Source: Acanthochlamys bracteata (taxonomy: Eukaryota > Streptophyta > Magnoliopsida > Pandanales > Velloziaceae). From it: a stretch of DNA of 64,000 bases. Position numbers and translations under genes: made by a program. The stretch spans positions 5,549,489-5,613,488 of the forward strand of contig CM034144.1 of assembly GCA_019914995.1 (NCBI GenBank), in the 5' to 3' direction. Within the stretch, counting starts at the first letter, position 1. Each line of letters opens with the position of its first letter. The notes below the pieces were generated by a model. It was not told where the DNA came from. It saw only the letters and a program-made list of their open reading frames with translations, and searched no databases. This document shows, one piece after another, positions 35,164-47,049 of the stretch.

Positions 35164-37926
35164 TCAGGAGCTAAAATCCTTGAAAAAGCGATCTTGGTTG
35201 TCATAGAAACGAACAATTGGAATCTGCTTGACTTTTAGGTGATCAACGCCTGTATTCTTTTGAAGTTTCTGGACAAATACTTCTGGCATATCAAGCAGGT
35301 GGAGCTCCCTGAGTTTTGCTTTCTCAATGCCTAGGGGCACTGCTTCCAACTGAGTACAACCCCTGATGTACATCTTGCGGAGGTTAAGCATTGGTCCTTC
35401 AAAGATGACATAGTTTAGATTCCCTAGTTCTTCAAGATCTAATACACGTAGCTTCTGAAACCCGCCTTTTCTGCAGCATAATCTGACCCCATCATATGCA
35501 CGGATCAGTGTCAGCTCAACCAGATTTGGCAAACCTTCCAATATTGCAACGGAATCTTCTTTCAATTTCGACCACCTTAAGCGCATCCTGGCGAGATTGT
35601 TGAGAGAGCCAATCCATTCAGGGAGAGAATTCAATGGTCCTCTCAAGTATAAACGTTGAATGCATGGTGGCGGATCTGATAAAGATTCTAAATTCAAAAC
35701 TTCCTCCTTATTAATTGCTGAAACAGAAAAAGATTCAAGGTCTCTCATCTTCTCAATAGCGGCACAAAGATTTTTGCCATCAATACTTCTCAGCTTCACG
35801 ATCCCTAGCCTTTTAAGTTGAGTGAGATTCTCCAGCTCTTGAATTATTCCTGTATCATGGTCAGCCTCTACATAGGAAAGCTTCTGAAGTTCTTTCAAGC
35901 ACCCAATTCCACGAGGCACCTTCACACCATTTGTGTAGTAGAAGGTCGGGTGACGGCCAGCTGTGAAGTAGTAATATGCAAGGAGATGTCGAAGATTTTG
36001 GAGCCTCAGGATGCTTTTGGGCAGTTCTGAGACATTGGTGCTCTTAAGGTCTAGCGTCTCTAGATTTTTGAGCTGCCCTAATGTCTTGGAGAGCTTGTTG
36101 ATCCTCGTCCCTCTAAGGCTCAGATACCTTAAATTAAGAAGCTTCCCAAATTCTACTGGGAACTGCTCTATTGGTGCACCTTCAAGATCAAGGACCTTCA
36201 ACAGTCGAAAGCCAGAGAAAATTGTGCGCAAGCAATTGGTTGATAAAGTGTTTGGTCCAAACATGAAGAAAGCACGGAGATGGGACAAGCTTACATCTTC
36301 TAGATTACATTCTGTGATATTGTGGACAGCGAAGCGTCTGATTTTCCCCTGCCTTTGTGCTCCTCTTCTTGCGAGTGGCATGCTGCTGAAATTTTCTTCT
36401 TTCGACTTCAGCACAATGATCTCACGAATAAGATCATGGACTCTGCAGCTTCGAATTCTTCCATAATCATAATGCTCTGCCACCTGAATCATGCTCCTAT
36501 CAATGAGCTCTTTGAGGTAATCTTCAGCAATCATTTCCATTGTTTTTCCCTGCTCAGCTTCTATAAATCCTTCCGCCATCCATAATCTTATCAGAGTTAT
36601 GCGCTTGACTGGATGATCTTTGGGGAAAAGGCTAAAATACAAGAAACATGACTTGAGGGGATGAGGGAGGTCATTGTAACTCATTGACAGTATTCTCTTG
36701 ATGGGCTCAAGTTTGGGATTGTTGGCTAACTCTGACTGGAGATTGTCATGTAAGGTTTTCCAGTCTAGAAGCGTGACTTTCTTCGACAGGAGGCCTCCTA
36801 TGGTGACAATTGCCAGTGGCAGGCCATCACATATGCTGACTATTTCACGTGCTGTATCTTCTAGCTCTGGGGGACAAATTTGGTCTGGGATAGTTTGAAA
36901 GGCCTTCCTACAGAAGAGGGACCAGGCTTTGGTGGGAGGTAAAGGGTGCAGATGGTAGACATGAGCAGACAATTCTAAGCATGAAGCACTCACATCATTA
37001 TTTCTAGTTGTGACAAGAATTCGACTACCATGGTTGTTATCAGGTAATGCATACTTTAAATACTTCCATGCCTCTACATACCACACATCATCAAGAACAA
37101 CTACATACCTCTTATCTTGCAGAAAGCGCCTGAGTATTTCTATCAGCTGAATGATTTCCATCATATCAATTCTTTCAGGCAGTGGCTCGACCCATTCATC
37201 GAAAAATTGGATTATGATGCTTCTCAGTATTTCAGCAATAGCAAATGATTGTGTCAAAGTGATCCATGCATGGCATTTGAACCAGGCCCTGACAGTTTCA
37301 TTGCTGTAGACTTTCCGAACTAGAGTGGTCTTGCCCAATCCACCCAAGCCGACAACTGAAATCACCTTCAGCTTCAGGTCTTCCTTTATTAACCACTTAG
37401 TTAGCTCTTCTCTAGGTTGTTCTATTCCAACTAGCTCAGCTTCATCAACGAAAAGGGCCTCCACATGACGATCATGCAATCGATCTCTTGCAGTTTCTGA
37501 GGTTGGACCATCACCAACTGAGGTAAAATAGTACATATTTCTCCTTTGTGAGATGTTGTAGAGCTGCGCTTTGATCTCCTCGATCGAAGTTCCAATACGA
37601 CGGCGTGTCCTTAGGTGCTTGATAAAGTGAATACTTTTACAAAGGAAACTAAATGGTCCACGCCCCGGGGGTTGGCCAAAATGGAGGTTGAATTCGTCAA
37701 GAACGTCCTCGATATCATATGCAACTTCTCTCACCTGCCTCACCCATGTCTTGATTGCAGCTTTCTGATCTTCTTCGGCTTCTGCTTCTCTCATGGATGA
37801 TTTTATGCTCTCCAACTCATCTTTGATGTCTCTAACTCCTGACTCCACCCCTGCTAGAAGCTGCTCCTCCTTCAGAATAACTGAATTAAGCCTCTCCAGC
37901 GTAATCTGCAGAACAACAGCAGCCAT
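35164..37926 (-). CDS. CC-NBS-LRR disease resistance protein, RPM1-type
   Basis: This is an intact single-exon gene of 920 residues, a normal length for the RPM1 class. The N-terminal coiled coil has the EDVID motif (YDIEDVLDEF, about 71-80). The NB-ARC has P-loop GLGGLGKTT (about 193-201), RNBS-A, kinase-2 YVVVLDDVW (about 273-281), RNBS-B GSRILVTTRN, GLPLA (about 363-367), RNBS-D FLYFSLFPKD and the MHD motif as VHDL (about 495). From about 530 there are some 12-14 LRRs, with clear LRYLSLRGTRINKLSKTLG and LETLDLKSTNVSELP units. All switch motifs are canonical, unlike the NLR at 24593. It is predicted to bind ADP/ATP and act as an immune receptor. The start is the first ATG after a TATA box. 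It is convergent with the broken NLR 8 kb away and shares its overall plan, but is too different to be a recent duplicate. Confidence 0.95.
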   Translation of the reverse strand: MAAVVLQITLERLNSVILKEEQLLAGVESGVRDIKDELESIKSSMREAEAEEDQKAAIKTWVRQVREVAYDIEDVLDEFNLHFGQPPGRGPFSFLCKSIHFIKHLRTRRRIGTSIEEIKAQLYNISQRRNMYYFTSVGDGPTSETARDRLHDRHVEALFVDEAELVGIEQPREELTKWLIKEDLKLKVISVVGLGGLGKTTLVRKVYSNETVRAWFKCHAWITLTQSFAIAEILRSIIIQFFDEWVEPLPERIDMMEIIQLIEILRRFLQDKRYVVVLDDVWYVEAWKYLKYALPDNNHGSRILVTTRNNDVSASCLELSAHVYHLHPLPPTKAWSLFCRKAFQTIPDQICPPELEDTAREIVSICDGLPLAIVTIGGLLSKKVTLLDWKTLHDNLQSELANNPKLEPIKRILSMSYNDLPHPLKSCFLYFSLFPKDHPVKRITLIRLWMAEGFIEAEQGKTMEMIAEDYLKELIDRSMIQVAEHYDYGRIRSCRVHDLIREIIVLKSKEENFSSMPLARRGAQRQGKIRRFAVHNITECNLEDVSLSHLRAFFMFGPNTLSTNCLRTIFSGFRLLKVLDLEGAPIEQFPVEFGKLLNLRYLSLRGTRINKLSKTLGQLKNLETLDLKSTNVSELPKSILRLQNLRHLLAYYYFTAGRHPTFYYTNGVKVPRGIGCLKELQKLSYVEADHDTGIIQELENLTQLKRLGIVKLRSIDGKNLCAAIEKMRDLESFSVSAINKEEVLNLESLSDPPPCIQRLYLRGPLNSLPEWIGSLNNLARMRLRWSKLKEDSVAILEGLPNLVELTLIRAYDGVRLCCRKGGFQKLRVLDLEELGNLNYVIFEGPMLNLRKMYIRGCTQLEAVPLGIEKAKLRELHLLDMPEVFVQKLQKNTGVDHLKVKQIPIVRFYDNQDRFFKDFSS

Positions 37927-37988
37927 CTCTGATCGTTCTCACAAGTTTTGTGTAAGAACTTTCTAAGTGTCTTTGATGGAGAATCTTG

Positions 37989-37997
37989 CTATTTATA
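37989..37997 (-). promoter_or_regulatory. TATA box of the intact NLR gene
   Basis: On the minus strand the sequence reads TATAAATAG, 63-71 bp before the ATG at 37926. Confidence 0.6.
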
Positions 37998-38146
37998 GGT
38001 TTACCTCTCAACTGGAGGTTATATATGATTCTAATGACATGCCATGCTATATGTTACCCAGGTTCGTATTGATACTGGCGTGATGAGATATTATTCCCCA
38101 GATTCTTTGGATAATACATCTAATATTTTAATCTGAATTAGTCTTG

Positions 38147-38415
38147 CTTATTTATTCTTGTGTATATATCTTTGGGATTTTAGATTGGCTCTTTTCTAAT
38201 ATCTCGATTTCTGACAAATGCAAATTCCTGTGAAATAGTTTTTTCTTATTGATAAATGGTTACTTCTATTGAAGCTTCGTTTCTCTTGTCAGCATCAATC
38301 TGACTAAGCTCTTGATCATCCAGAGATCTGGGTGAGTCCGAGTTCTGTGATGCATATGAATCATGAAAGGATTCCCATGACTGCGTAAGAACTAACGAAG
38401 TTTCTTTAATATTTG
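38147..38415. repeat. Duplicated block, copy A (upstream of the intact NLR)
   Basis: This block of about 265 bp is repeated in the same orientation at 41698-41961. Shared words include TTCTTGTGTATATATCTTTG, GCAAATTCCTGTGAAATAG, GTCAGCATCAATCTGACTA and GACTGCGTAAGAACTAAC. The copy starts about 220 bp upstream of the NLR start codon. Confidence 0.8.
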
Positions 38416-38419
38416 ATGT

Positions 38420-41400
38420 GTTTTCTTGGGATGCAGGTCAACTAAGTTTAAGAGCATGTAATCAATTATACAGAATTCACCGGTCATATTTTGAGTTCAA
38501 ATTTACTTTCAGTATTTTAATTTACTAAAAATTTATCTCTAATCTATTTCTCATCGAATTAATATTATCGAATTCAATTTTATAAAACTCACTTCTTACA
38601 AATTAAAATACCCGAGCAACTATTTTTTTTTTCATGTATGGATAAACTTGACGGGTGAAAGTGAGCCGGGTATGCATGCTCTTATCCTTATCACAAACTT
38701 TTTACGAATCAATCAACTTTGTTTCTTGAATAGTCCAAATATTCATGCATGTATCCATTGGTATTTTGTACTATAATTAAAATTCTAGCTGCTAATATCA
38801 CAACCTAGATTAATTTTCTTTGTAAGTTCAAAGAAGCATTAGAATGTGAAAATTTGGCACTTTGAGAATCCTCAGCATTTTATTCATTTAAACCAGATTA
38901 GGGTGTGTTTTTTTTTTTTTTTACTTGGAAGTGAATTATTAAAAAGTGAATTAGATAATGTTGTTGGAAGTAAGTTTTATTTTTATATTTTTTATAAAAA
39001 TAAACAATTCAAAAATGATTTTAAATAAAAATATGAGTTGTAAGAGTGAAAAGAACGCACTTTTAAGATTACAGTAACTTTCATCAGAGGCTCAGAGCTA
39101 AGGCCTGTGTTCTAAATTTAAAATAGTGAAGAGTAAATTATGATATATATAAGATTGATCTTGTTTAATCAATTGCAAGGTGCTACATTTGTTATTATAT
39201 AGACTAAAGAGTAAAGACCCAAAGGCACTTCTAAAATGGCTGAGAAATTGACTTCTTTACTTGACTAAATAACTATCCTTATCATCGAGTCATATCACCA
39301 AATTGTGTAGATAACCTTTTTCCTTAATTGCATGTTTGCATAAGGATAAATTCAGTAAATTTGAATTTCGAAAAAATAAATTTAAAAAATTTAATAAAAA
39401 TAAATTTTATATTAAATTTATATTAACAATAAGTTTTAAATTTAAATTTTAAAAATAACTTTTTAATAAATATTTAAAATTTTTATTTATTTTATATTAA
39501 AAATAATATTTGAAATGATAATAAATACATCTTAAGTTAATTTTTTTTAGGAATGCATTACTTCTGTAATTAAGTTGCATAGGTAAAATTTCTTTCAAGA
39601 TTTTGAATGCTTGCATGATAAATATTTATATTTATTAAACAAATAAGGGTGTGGTTTAATTGATTCGAAGTAAGTTCAGCGAAACTGAGTTCAATTGAGA
39701 TGAGTTGGATATTAGAGATAAAAGTCGATAAATTCAGAATAAACTAATTAAAATATAAAAAATAAGTTCAAATATAGAATTTTGAGGAAGCTAGTGAATG
39801 CTCAGCAATTAAATACATCACATCTTGGAACTATATCTTTCTGACTGATGTCTATACTAACATAGAATTTGTTTTCTTTCCTCAGCTCTCATTGGACCAA
39901 CACACCTTGATTCTAGTTCAAAGGTCGTTACATTACACTGGAAACTACTGTCAAATATCAGATATAGCAATTCGAATATCTAAATTAATTTTAAATTTTA
40001 TATAATAATTGAGTTAAAAATATTTAATTTTAATTTTACTTATTTATTTATGAGTTAAAAATATTTAATTTTAATTTTACTTATTTATTTATGAGTTAAA
40101 AATGTCAATTTTAATTCAATTTATTTATAATTAAATCAAATTCGAATCTATTTAATAAATAAAATTATTAAAATAAAAATTATAAATATTAATTTTAATA
40201 ATAATAAATAAAAATTAGTTAAATTAGAATAAGTTAAAATATATATATATATATTAAATTTAAATTTTTTGATATTAATTTTTAATTATTAAATAATATA
40301 TACTATAAAAATAATTAAATAAATTAATTTTGAATTAATCAGAATTTGATCCGAATATATTTAAATTTTCGGATCAATTTTGAATCGATCTAAAATTGAC
40401 CCGAATTTATATAAAGTTTGATCCGAATCTGACGTTTTTTTATCTGGTTTACGAATTGGATCAGAAATTATCACCCCATCAGATATCACCAAGACCTACG
40501 TGTATTTTCTTTTCTTTCAGAATTCTCATCAAAACAGAAAATATTTTCACAACTAAACAATTCGGAGGAAATTGTTGAGGAGTTTCACGCATTACAAAAA
40601 CTAATACAAAGACAAATGTTCAAGCTTTGCTTTTGCTCTTTTTTTTTTAAATTTTTGTGAAATTCATTTTTTCTCTCAACCCGTGTGAACTAACAACAAT
40701 GTTATTCTTAGGGCATCTTTACCAACATTTTAAATTCAATTTTTTGATCAAAAATTTATTTTTATTAATTTTTAAAATAAAATAAATATAAATATTCAAC
40801 TCAATTTTTTATGTCAAGAACTCTACTTGCAAATTTTAAATTTTATAACTAAAATTTTCACTTTCAAATCACTTCCAAAACAACATAAATGCAAAAATTA
40901 AGTTCATTATTTTGTCTTAATTTTTTAAATAACTCACTTCTAAAAATTTGCTTATGATAACACAGTTTTTTGTCAAACCTTAATATAAGACGGAATTCTG
41001 AAGTAATGAAGTTTATTAATTTTTGAGATAATATTGGTGGTGCAAGCAAACTGAGCGTAAGCAGCGATCGCTTTTTATCTTGATAAGTAATGATCTCTTT
41101 CATGTCATCAGATTAGCAACTAAAGATCATGAAGCATGTTGCAATTCTTTGTAGTTTAGAGCTGTACAATAGTTGCATACTATTAAGAAACCGTTCGAGA
41201 GTAATTTTAAAATAGAATTTTTTTAAAATAAAAAATATTTTTTATTTTTTTTAAAAATAAGTTTTTATTTTTTATCTTAAAAAATAAAAATAAATAATAA
41301 AAAATTTATTAAATAAATTTTTTTTATATTTTAAAATTTTTTAATAAATTATATAAATATTTAAAAAATATTTATTAAAAAATATATACTTAAAAATTAA

Positions 41401-41690
41401 AAATTAATTTTTAAAGAACGCTTTGCCAAACGTCTCTTTAAAGCTGAGTCTGAAAACGAAGAGACAACAGATGCACGAGACACACTAAGAAACATGAGAG
41501 AGTCCTTATGAATAAAATTTTTATTAAATAGAAAATATTTTTTTTTAAAAATAAGTTTTATTTTTTTATTTTTAAAAAATATAAAATTAAAAATTAAAAT
41601 GGAGGGTTTGAAAAATACAATCCCAAAATAGAAACAAGATAGCTTTAAAAAAAATAATTAAGAGATCTATTTAAGACAAAATATTTAGTA
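38420..41690. other. AT-rich intergenic region with tandem and dispersed repeats
   Basis: Decayed GATCCGAAT-type repeat sequence lies at about 39955-40480, with an (AT)n run near 40237. A MITE-like copy lies at about 41195-41440 and another fragment at 41500-41620. No gene is supported. Confidence 0.45.
40010..40130 (+). repeat. 41-bp tandem repeat, nearly three copies
   Basis: GAGTTAAAAATATTTAATTT starts at 40011 and 40052, and a diverged third copy starts at 40093. The period is 41 bp and each unit ends in ACTTATTTATTTAT. Confidence 0.8.
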
Positions 41691-41697
41691 TTTAATT

Positions 41698-41961
41698 GCT
41701 GATTTATTCTTGTGTATATATCTTTGGGATTTTAGATCGGCTCTCTTCTAATATCTCAATGTCTGATCAATGCAAATTCCTGTGAAATAGTTTTTTTTTA
41801 TTATAAAATGGTTACTTCTATTGAAACTTCGTTTTTCTTGTCAGCATCAATCTGACTAAGCTCCAGAGACATGGGTGGGTCTGAGTTCTGTGATGCACAT
41901 GAATCATGAAAGGACTACTTCCATGACTGCGTAAGAACTAACAAAGTTTTTTTAATATTTT
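41698..41961. repeat. Duplicated block, copy B
   Basis: This is the direct repeat of 38147-38415 with scattered substitutions and small indels. No NLR frame lies next to this copy, so it may mark a lost duplicate of an NLR upstream region. Confidence 0.8.
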
Positions 41962-42358
41962 ACTGAATTCATTTTTTTTTATCAAATTTTAAGTTTGAAC
42001 TTATTTTTTATAATTTATTTTATTCTGAATTCACTTTTAATCTATGTTTATGAATTTAGTATTATCGATTTTTAATTTTATGAAACTCACTTTCTATTAA
42101 TTAAAACACACTTGATCGATTTTTATTTCATGTAGTACTTTATTTTATGAATAAATTTAACAGTAAAAGTGAGCTGAACATGTATAATCTTGCAGGATAG
42201 TTAAACCCAACTCGAATATTGAACCAAAAAATCTACCACATCATTAGGTTATCCAACGGATTACCGGATTAATCCATTAGATCATATCGGTCGTCTAATT
42301 ATCAAATATATATGTTACAGAGAATATCCAATGTACAAATTATTCAAGAATTTTAAAT

Positions 42359-42575
42359 TGATAAGGATATTTGATTCATTCCTATATTTAGAGTGCTTAA
42401 GTTAGAAAGATTTTATTTAAAAAGATTAGATTTTATTTTATTCTAAAAATATTTGATTTGGATTGATTTTAGAAAGATTAGATTTTATGAATATTTAACT
42501 TTTGGAAACTTTGAGTCTGTATATATGTGCTCATATCAATAAAGAAAAATAAGTCATTGAGTACAATTTTCTATA
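42359..42575 (+). repeat. 5' LTR of the copia element
   Basis: This LTR starts TGATAAGGATATTTGATTC and ends TTTTCTATA just before the primer site. It contains the repeated word AGAAAGATTAGATTTTAT. Confidence 0.9.
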
Positions 42576-42660
42576 TGGTATCAAAGTCACTACTACTCTA
42601 ACGAGCTCCATCTCTTTTCAATTTTTTTTTTCCTAATTCAGTAGTTTCAAATACTCTCAA

Positions 42661-45600
42661 TGGCCACTATCTGTACATCATCTAATAATTCTTCTATCAT
42701 TACTCAAGACTCCAATCAATAATTGATTGCCATCAACGTTGCCGCTCAAGCTCTATTAAAACTCAATGATACAAACTATCTCTCCTGAAAGTTCCAATTC
42801 AACACTCTTCTTATTGGTTTTGATCTTATTGGCTTCATTGATGAATCTAAACCATGTCCACCACCCACTATTATTACAGATAGTTCAGTAATTACCAATC
42901 CAGCTTATACTTACTGGAAACATCAAGATCAGTTGATATTCAATGCATTCATTGGATATATTTCTCCAAATATTATTCCATTCATTGCCGGTGCCACTAC
43001 CTCCAGTGACGCTTGGCATATTCTTACCAACACTTATGCCAAGCCAACACGCAATCATCGTTCACAAATTCGAAGTCATCTCAAAAATCTTCAAAAGGGT
43101 TTTCAAATTATTACTGAATACTTACGAAAAATTAAAGGGTACGCAGATGAACTTGCACTACTTGGTACCCTTATGGATGCCGAAGACCTAATTGAAAAAA
43201 TTTTAGATGGTCTTGGCGATAAATTTCATGACCTTATTGTTGCTCTCCAAGCTTGCGAGACCCCAATCTCACTTGAGGAACTACATGAAAAACCCCTCAC
43301 TTTTGAAGTCACTCATCGCAATGTAATATCAAAGGCTCAACCAACACCAGCGACTGCTATTCCAGCACACAGAAATTCAAAGCCTCATCCCTCTTTCAAC
43401 TCTGATCACACAGGCTCTTCTCGTCCCACTATGTCTTCCAACACCGGCTCCTCCATGCCAACATCTAATAGTGATCGCCCTTCACCACAACCATATCTTG
43501 GTCATTGTCAAATATGTTGCACTCAAGGATACTTAGCTAAGCGGTGCCTATCCTTTCGTCCAGTACCGATCAATCAAGTGCCAACCAACCAAGTGCCAAT
43601 TAACCGCGGATCCGGAACAAATCTTACCCCATGGCAGCCACGAGCTAATTTTGTAGCTAATACCGGCGTGGAAACTCCCTCTTGGCTACTTGACAGTAGT
43701 GCCTCCCATCACGTTACCGGCGATCTCAACAATCTCTCACTTCACTCTCCCTACAATAGTTCCGACGACATTATGATTGGAGTTGGCACAGGCTTACCAA
43801 TCACCCACACTGGTTCCACTTTTCTATTCATAATTTTACACTCAATAATGTTCAATGTGTGCCAAGAATGAAAAAGAACTTAATCTCTATTTCTCAATTT
43901 TGCCTCACCAATAATGTTTTCATTGAATTCTTACCACATTATTTTCTTGTGAAGAACCTTCGTACGGGGGCACAACTTCTTCAAGAGCGAACTAAAGATG
44001 GCGTTTATTAGTGGCCAATCATACCAATCCAATCTTCACCATTACTTGCTCTATCCAGTGTCAAAATCTCTTCATCCGAATGGCATTATAAACTAGGGCA
44101 TCCATCTTTTCAAATCTTCAAACATATCATATCTAATGGTCAGTTACAACTATCTACTCCTGTATCCATAACAATTTCTTGTAACGATTGTCATTGCAAT
44201 AAAAGTCACAAGTTACCATTTTCCAAATCCACTCTTACTTTTCTAAACCTCTTGAAATCATTTTCTCTGATGTTTGAACTTTCACCTATTATATCTAATG
44301 ATGGTTTCAAATATTATGTTATTTTCGTCGATCACTTCACTAAATATATATGGTTCTACCCACTCAAAACAAAATCTAATGTGCATGATATTTTTATTCG
44401 CTTCAAAGCTCTTGTAGAAAATTATTTTTTCCATAAAATTATTACTCTTTATACCGACAATGGTGAAGAATATTCTTGAAAAATTTCTCTCTACAAATGG
44501 TATTTTTCACCTCACCACTCCCCCACATACTCCAGAACATAATGGATACTCTAAACGACGACACCGTCACATTGTTGAAACTGGTCTCTCTGTTCTTTCT
44601 CATGCATCTCTCCCACTCACATATTGGTCTCATGCTTTCGCTACCGCCGTTTATCTCATTAATCGTCTACCTACTTCAACACTTCAATTCACTTCTCTAT
44701 TTGAAAAAATATTTTGCCATCCATCTAACTATTCCAAACTTCGAGTATTTGATTGTTTATGCTATCATAGGCTTCGTCCTTATTCACATCACAAACTTGC
44801 CCCTCGATCCAAACCATGTATTTTTCTCGGCTACTCTATTACACAAAGTGCATATCTATGTCTTGACAACTCTACCTCCAAAATCTATGTGTCTCGTCAC
44901 GTTGAATTTGTTGAATCTGTTGAATCTGTTTTATCTTTTTTGCTCTTTTCAATGTAATCTTTCCCGTCCTAAATCCACCACTGTTGACACATGGGTTCCG
45001 TACTCTCCTCCTATTTTCACCATTCCAATTTTTAACCCCTTCTCAGTGCCACTCGTAGCACTATTTAACGTATCACCACCCTCGCACGAAGACCCCTCCA
45101 ATAATCTAACTTTACCATCCACATCACTTGTGTCCCATTCTACCAATCATACTGAGTCTTTCAGTGAACCCCATACTTCAACCAACAACAACCATCCCAT
45201 GCAAACTAGATCTAAGAACAACATCCACAAGCTCATTCAAAAACTCAACTTGACAGCTCAATTATCCGTCTCTGATGATTTAGAACCAACAAATACGACC
45301 CAAACCCTCAAAGATCCTAAATGGCGTCGGGCCATGTCCGAAGAGTTTGATGCTCTTGTTCGAAACAACACTTGAGAATTTGTTCCATCTAACTCCTCAC
45401 AAAATATTGTGGGATGTAAGTGGATTTTTCGCACTAAGCGACTATCTGATGGCTCTATTGATAGGTACAAAGCACGTCTGATCACTAAGGAATTTTATCA
45501 ACGGTCCGAAGTGGACTATAATAACACATTTAGTCAAATTATCAAACCAACAACTGTTCGTCTTGTTCTAAGTCTTGCCATTAGTAAGGGGTAGTCACTT

Positions 45601-46842
45601 CGCTAGCTTGATGTTAATAATGCATTTCTTCAAAGACACCTATCTGAAGACGTCTACATGGCTCAACCACCCAGATTCATTGATCAAGATTTTTCCACTC
45701 ATGCTTGCAAACTTTGCAAAGCTATTTATGGTCTCAAACAAGCACCACGAGTTTGGTATCACGAGCTCAAAATATTTTTACTTAACTCTGGCTTCATCAA
45801 CTCTCATGCGAACACCTCACTCTTTATTCTTAACACAGGTGGGCATCTCATTTACTTACTTATCTATGTTGATAATCTGATCATTACAGGAGACAGCCAG
45901 AATATGGTAAAACGATTTGTGGAGCTTCTAGCGCAACGATTCTCATTAAAAGATTTTGGACCATTGTCATTCTTCCTTGGTGTTGAAGTTATTCCACACA
46001 ATCATGGCCTTTTTTTCTCTCAACGACGGTATATTACCAATCTCCTTGTCCGAACCAAAATGGTCGATGCCAATCCCGTCATGACTCCCTTATCAACTAG
46101 TTCAATATTGATACTTCATGCCGGCACAGCTTTGTCTGATCCAACAGAATTTCGAACGGTAGTTGGGAGCCTTCAATATCGATCTCTCACACGACCGAAT
46201 ATTGCATTTGCAGTGAACAAGCTCTCTCAATTCATGCATCGGCCAACAACTGAGCATTGGACAGCCGTCAAACGCCTCCTTCGCTATCTATCTGGTACAT
46301 TGAATCACGGATTACTCTTATATCGTGATTCACCTCTATCTTTGCATGGATTCTCGGATGCTGATTGGGCAGGTAACAAAGATGACTCTACCTCCACTAG
46401 TGCCTATGTGGTGTACTTAGGCCGCAATCCAATCTCCTGAAGTTCAAAGAAATAACGAACTGTTACTCGTTTCTCTACGGAAGCTGAATATTGTTCTGTT
46501 ACCTCTACTGCTGCGGAACTCAGTTGGATTTGCTCTCTTTTATCTGAGTTTGGTATTTAACTTCCAACTACTCCTGTCATATATTGTGATAATATTAGTG
46601 CTACACATTTGTGCTCCAATCCAGTTTTTCATTTTAGGATGAAACATGTTGTCATTGACTTTCACTTCATTAGGGACAAAGTTCAAAGTGGTGCTTTGCA
46701 CGTTACTCATGTTTCATCACAAGATCAACTGGCTGACGCACTCACCAAACCACTTCTTCGGATGCGCTTCCTTCTTCTTCGGTCTAAGATTGGAATCTCC
46801 GATCGGAGCTTCATCTTGCGGGGGCATGATAAGAATATTTGA
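42661..46842 (+). pseudogene. Copia gag-pol with stops, frameshifts and altered active sites
   Basis: A start ATG at 42661 is followed by stops within 130 bp. The gag part is otherwise open at 42933-43870. The zinc knuckle reads CQICCTQGYLAKRC, with Tyr where the CCHC His belongs. The protease block reads LLDSSASHH, with Ser replacing the Gly of the D-S-G motif. Integrase follows (HLGHP-like WHYKLGHPS, CNDCHC, FVDHFTKYIW, TDNGEEYS then a stop, PEHNGYS). Reverse transcriptase has AIYGLKQAPRVWYHEL and YVDNLIITGD, with Asn for the second Asp of YVDD. RNase H has GFSDADWAGNKDDSTST and the terminal block ADALTKP. No complete polyprotein is possible. Confidence 0.9.
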
Positions 46843-47044
46843 TTCCTTCTTATATTTGGAGTGCTTAATTTAGAAAGATTTTATTTAGAAAGATTAGATT
46901 TTATTTTATTCTATAAATATTTGATTTGGATTGATTTTAGAAAGATTAGATTTTATGAATATTTAAATTTTGAAAATTTTGAGTGTATATATATATGCTC
47001 ATATTAATAATAAAAAAATAAGTTATTGAGTATAATTCTCTACA
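46827..47044 (+). repeat. 3' LTR of the copia element
   Basis: This LTR starts TGATAAGAATATTTGATTCC and ends ATTCTCTACA, matching the 5' LTR along its whole length. Confidence 0.9.
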
Positions 47045-47049
47045 TAAAT

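Larger units (their letters stand above)
42354..47049 (+). mobile_element. Ty1/copia LTR retrotransposon with both LTRs and target duplication
   Basis: The element is bounded by the 5-bp duplication TAAAT (42354-42358 and 47045-47049). LTRs lie at 42359-42575 and 46827-47044. The primer-binding site TGGTATCAAAGTC is at 42576-42588, and a polypurine stretch GCGGGGGCA lies just before the 3' LTR. The internal order is gag, protease, integrase, reverse transcriptase, RNase H, as in copia. The short LTRs (about 217 bp) and total of 4.7 kb suggest the Ale/Retrofit group, which is an inference. The LTRs differ at about twenty positions by eye, so the insertion is not recent. Confidence 0.93.

Noticed and set aside
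36011-36466. A 151-codon plus-strand frame inside the intact NLR
   Set aside because: Antisense shadow of LRR coding sequence; no start context or domain.
44476-45375. A 299-codon frame across the copia integrase/reverse-transcriptase region
   Set aside because: It overlaps the integrase reading frame in another phase and only its C-terminal third matches copia; it is not a separate gene.
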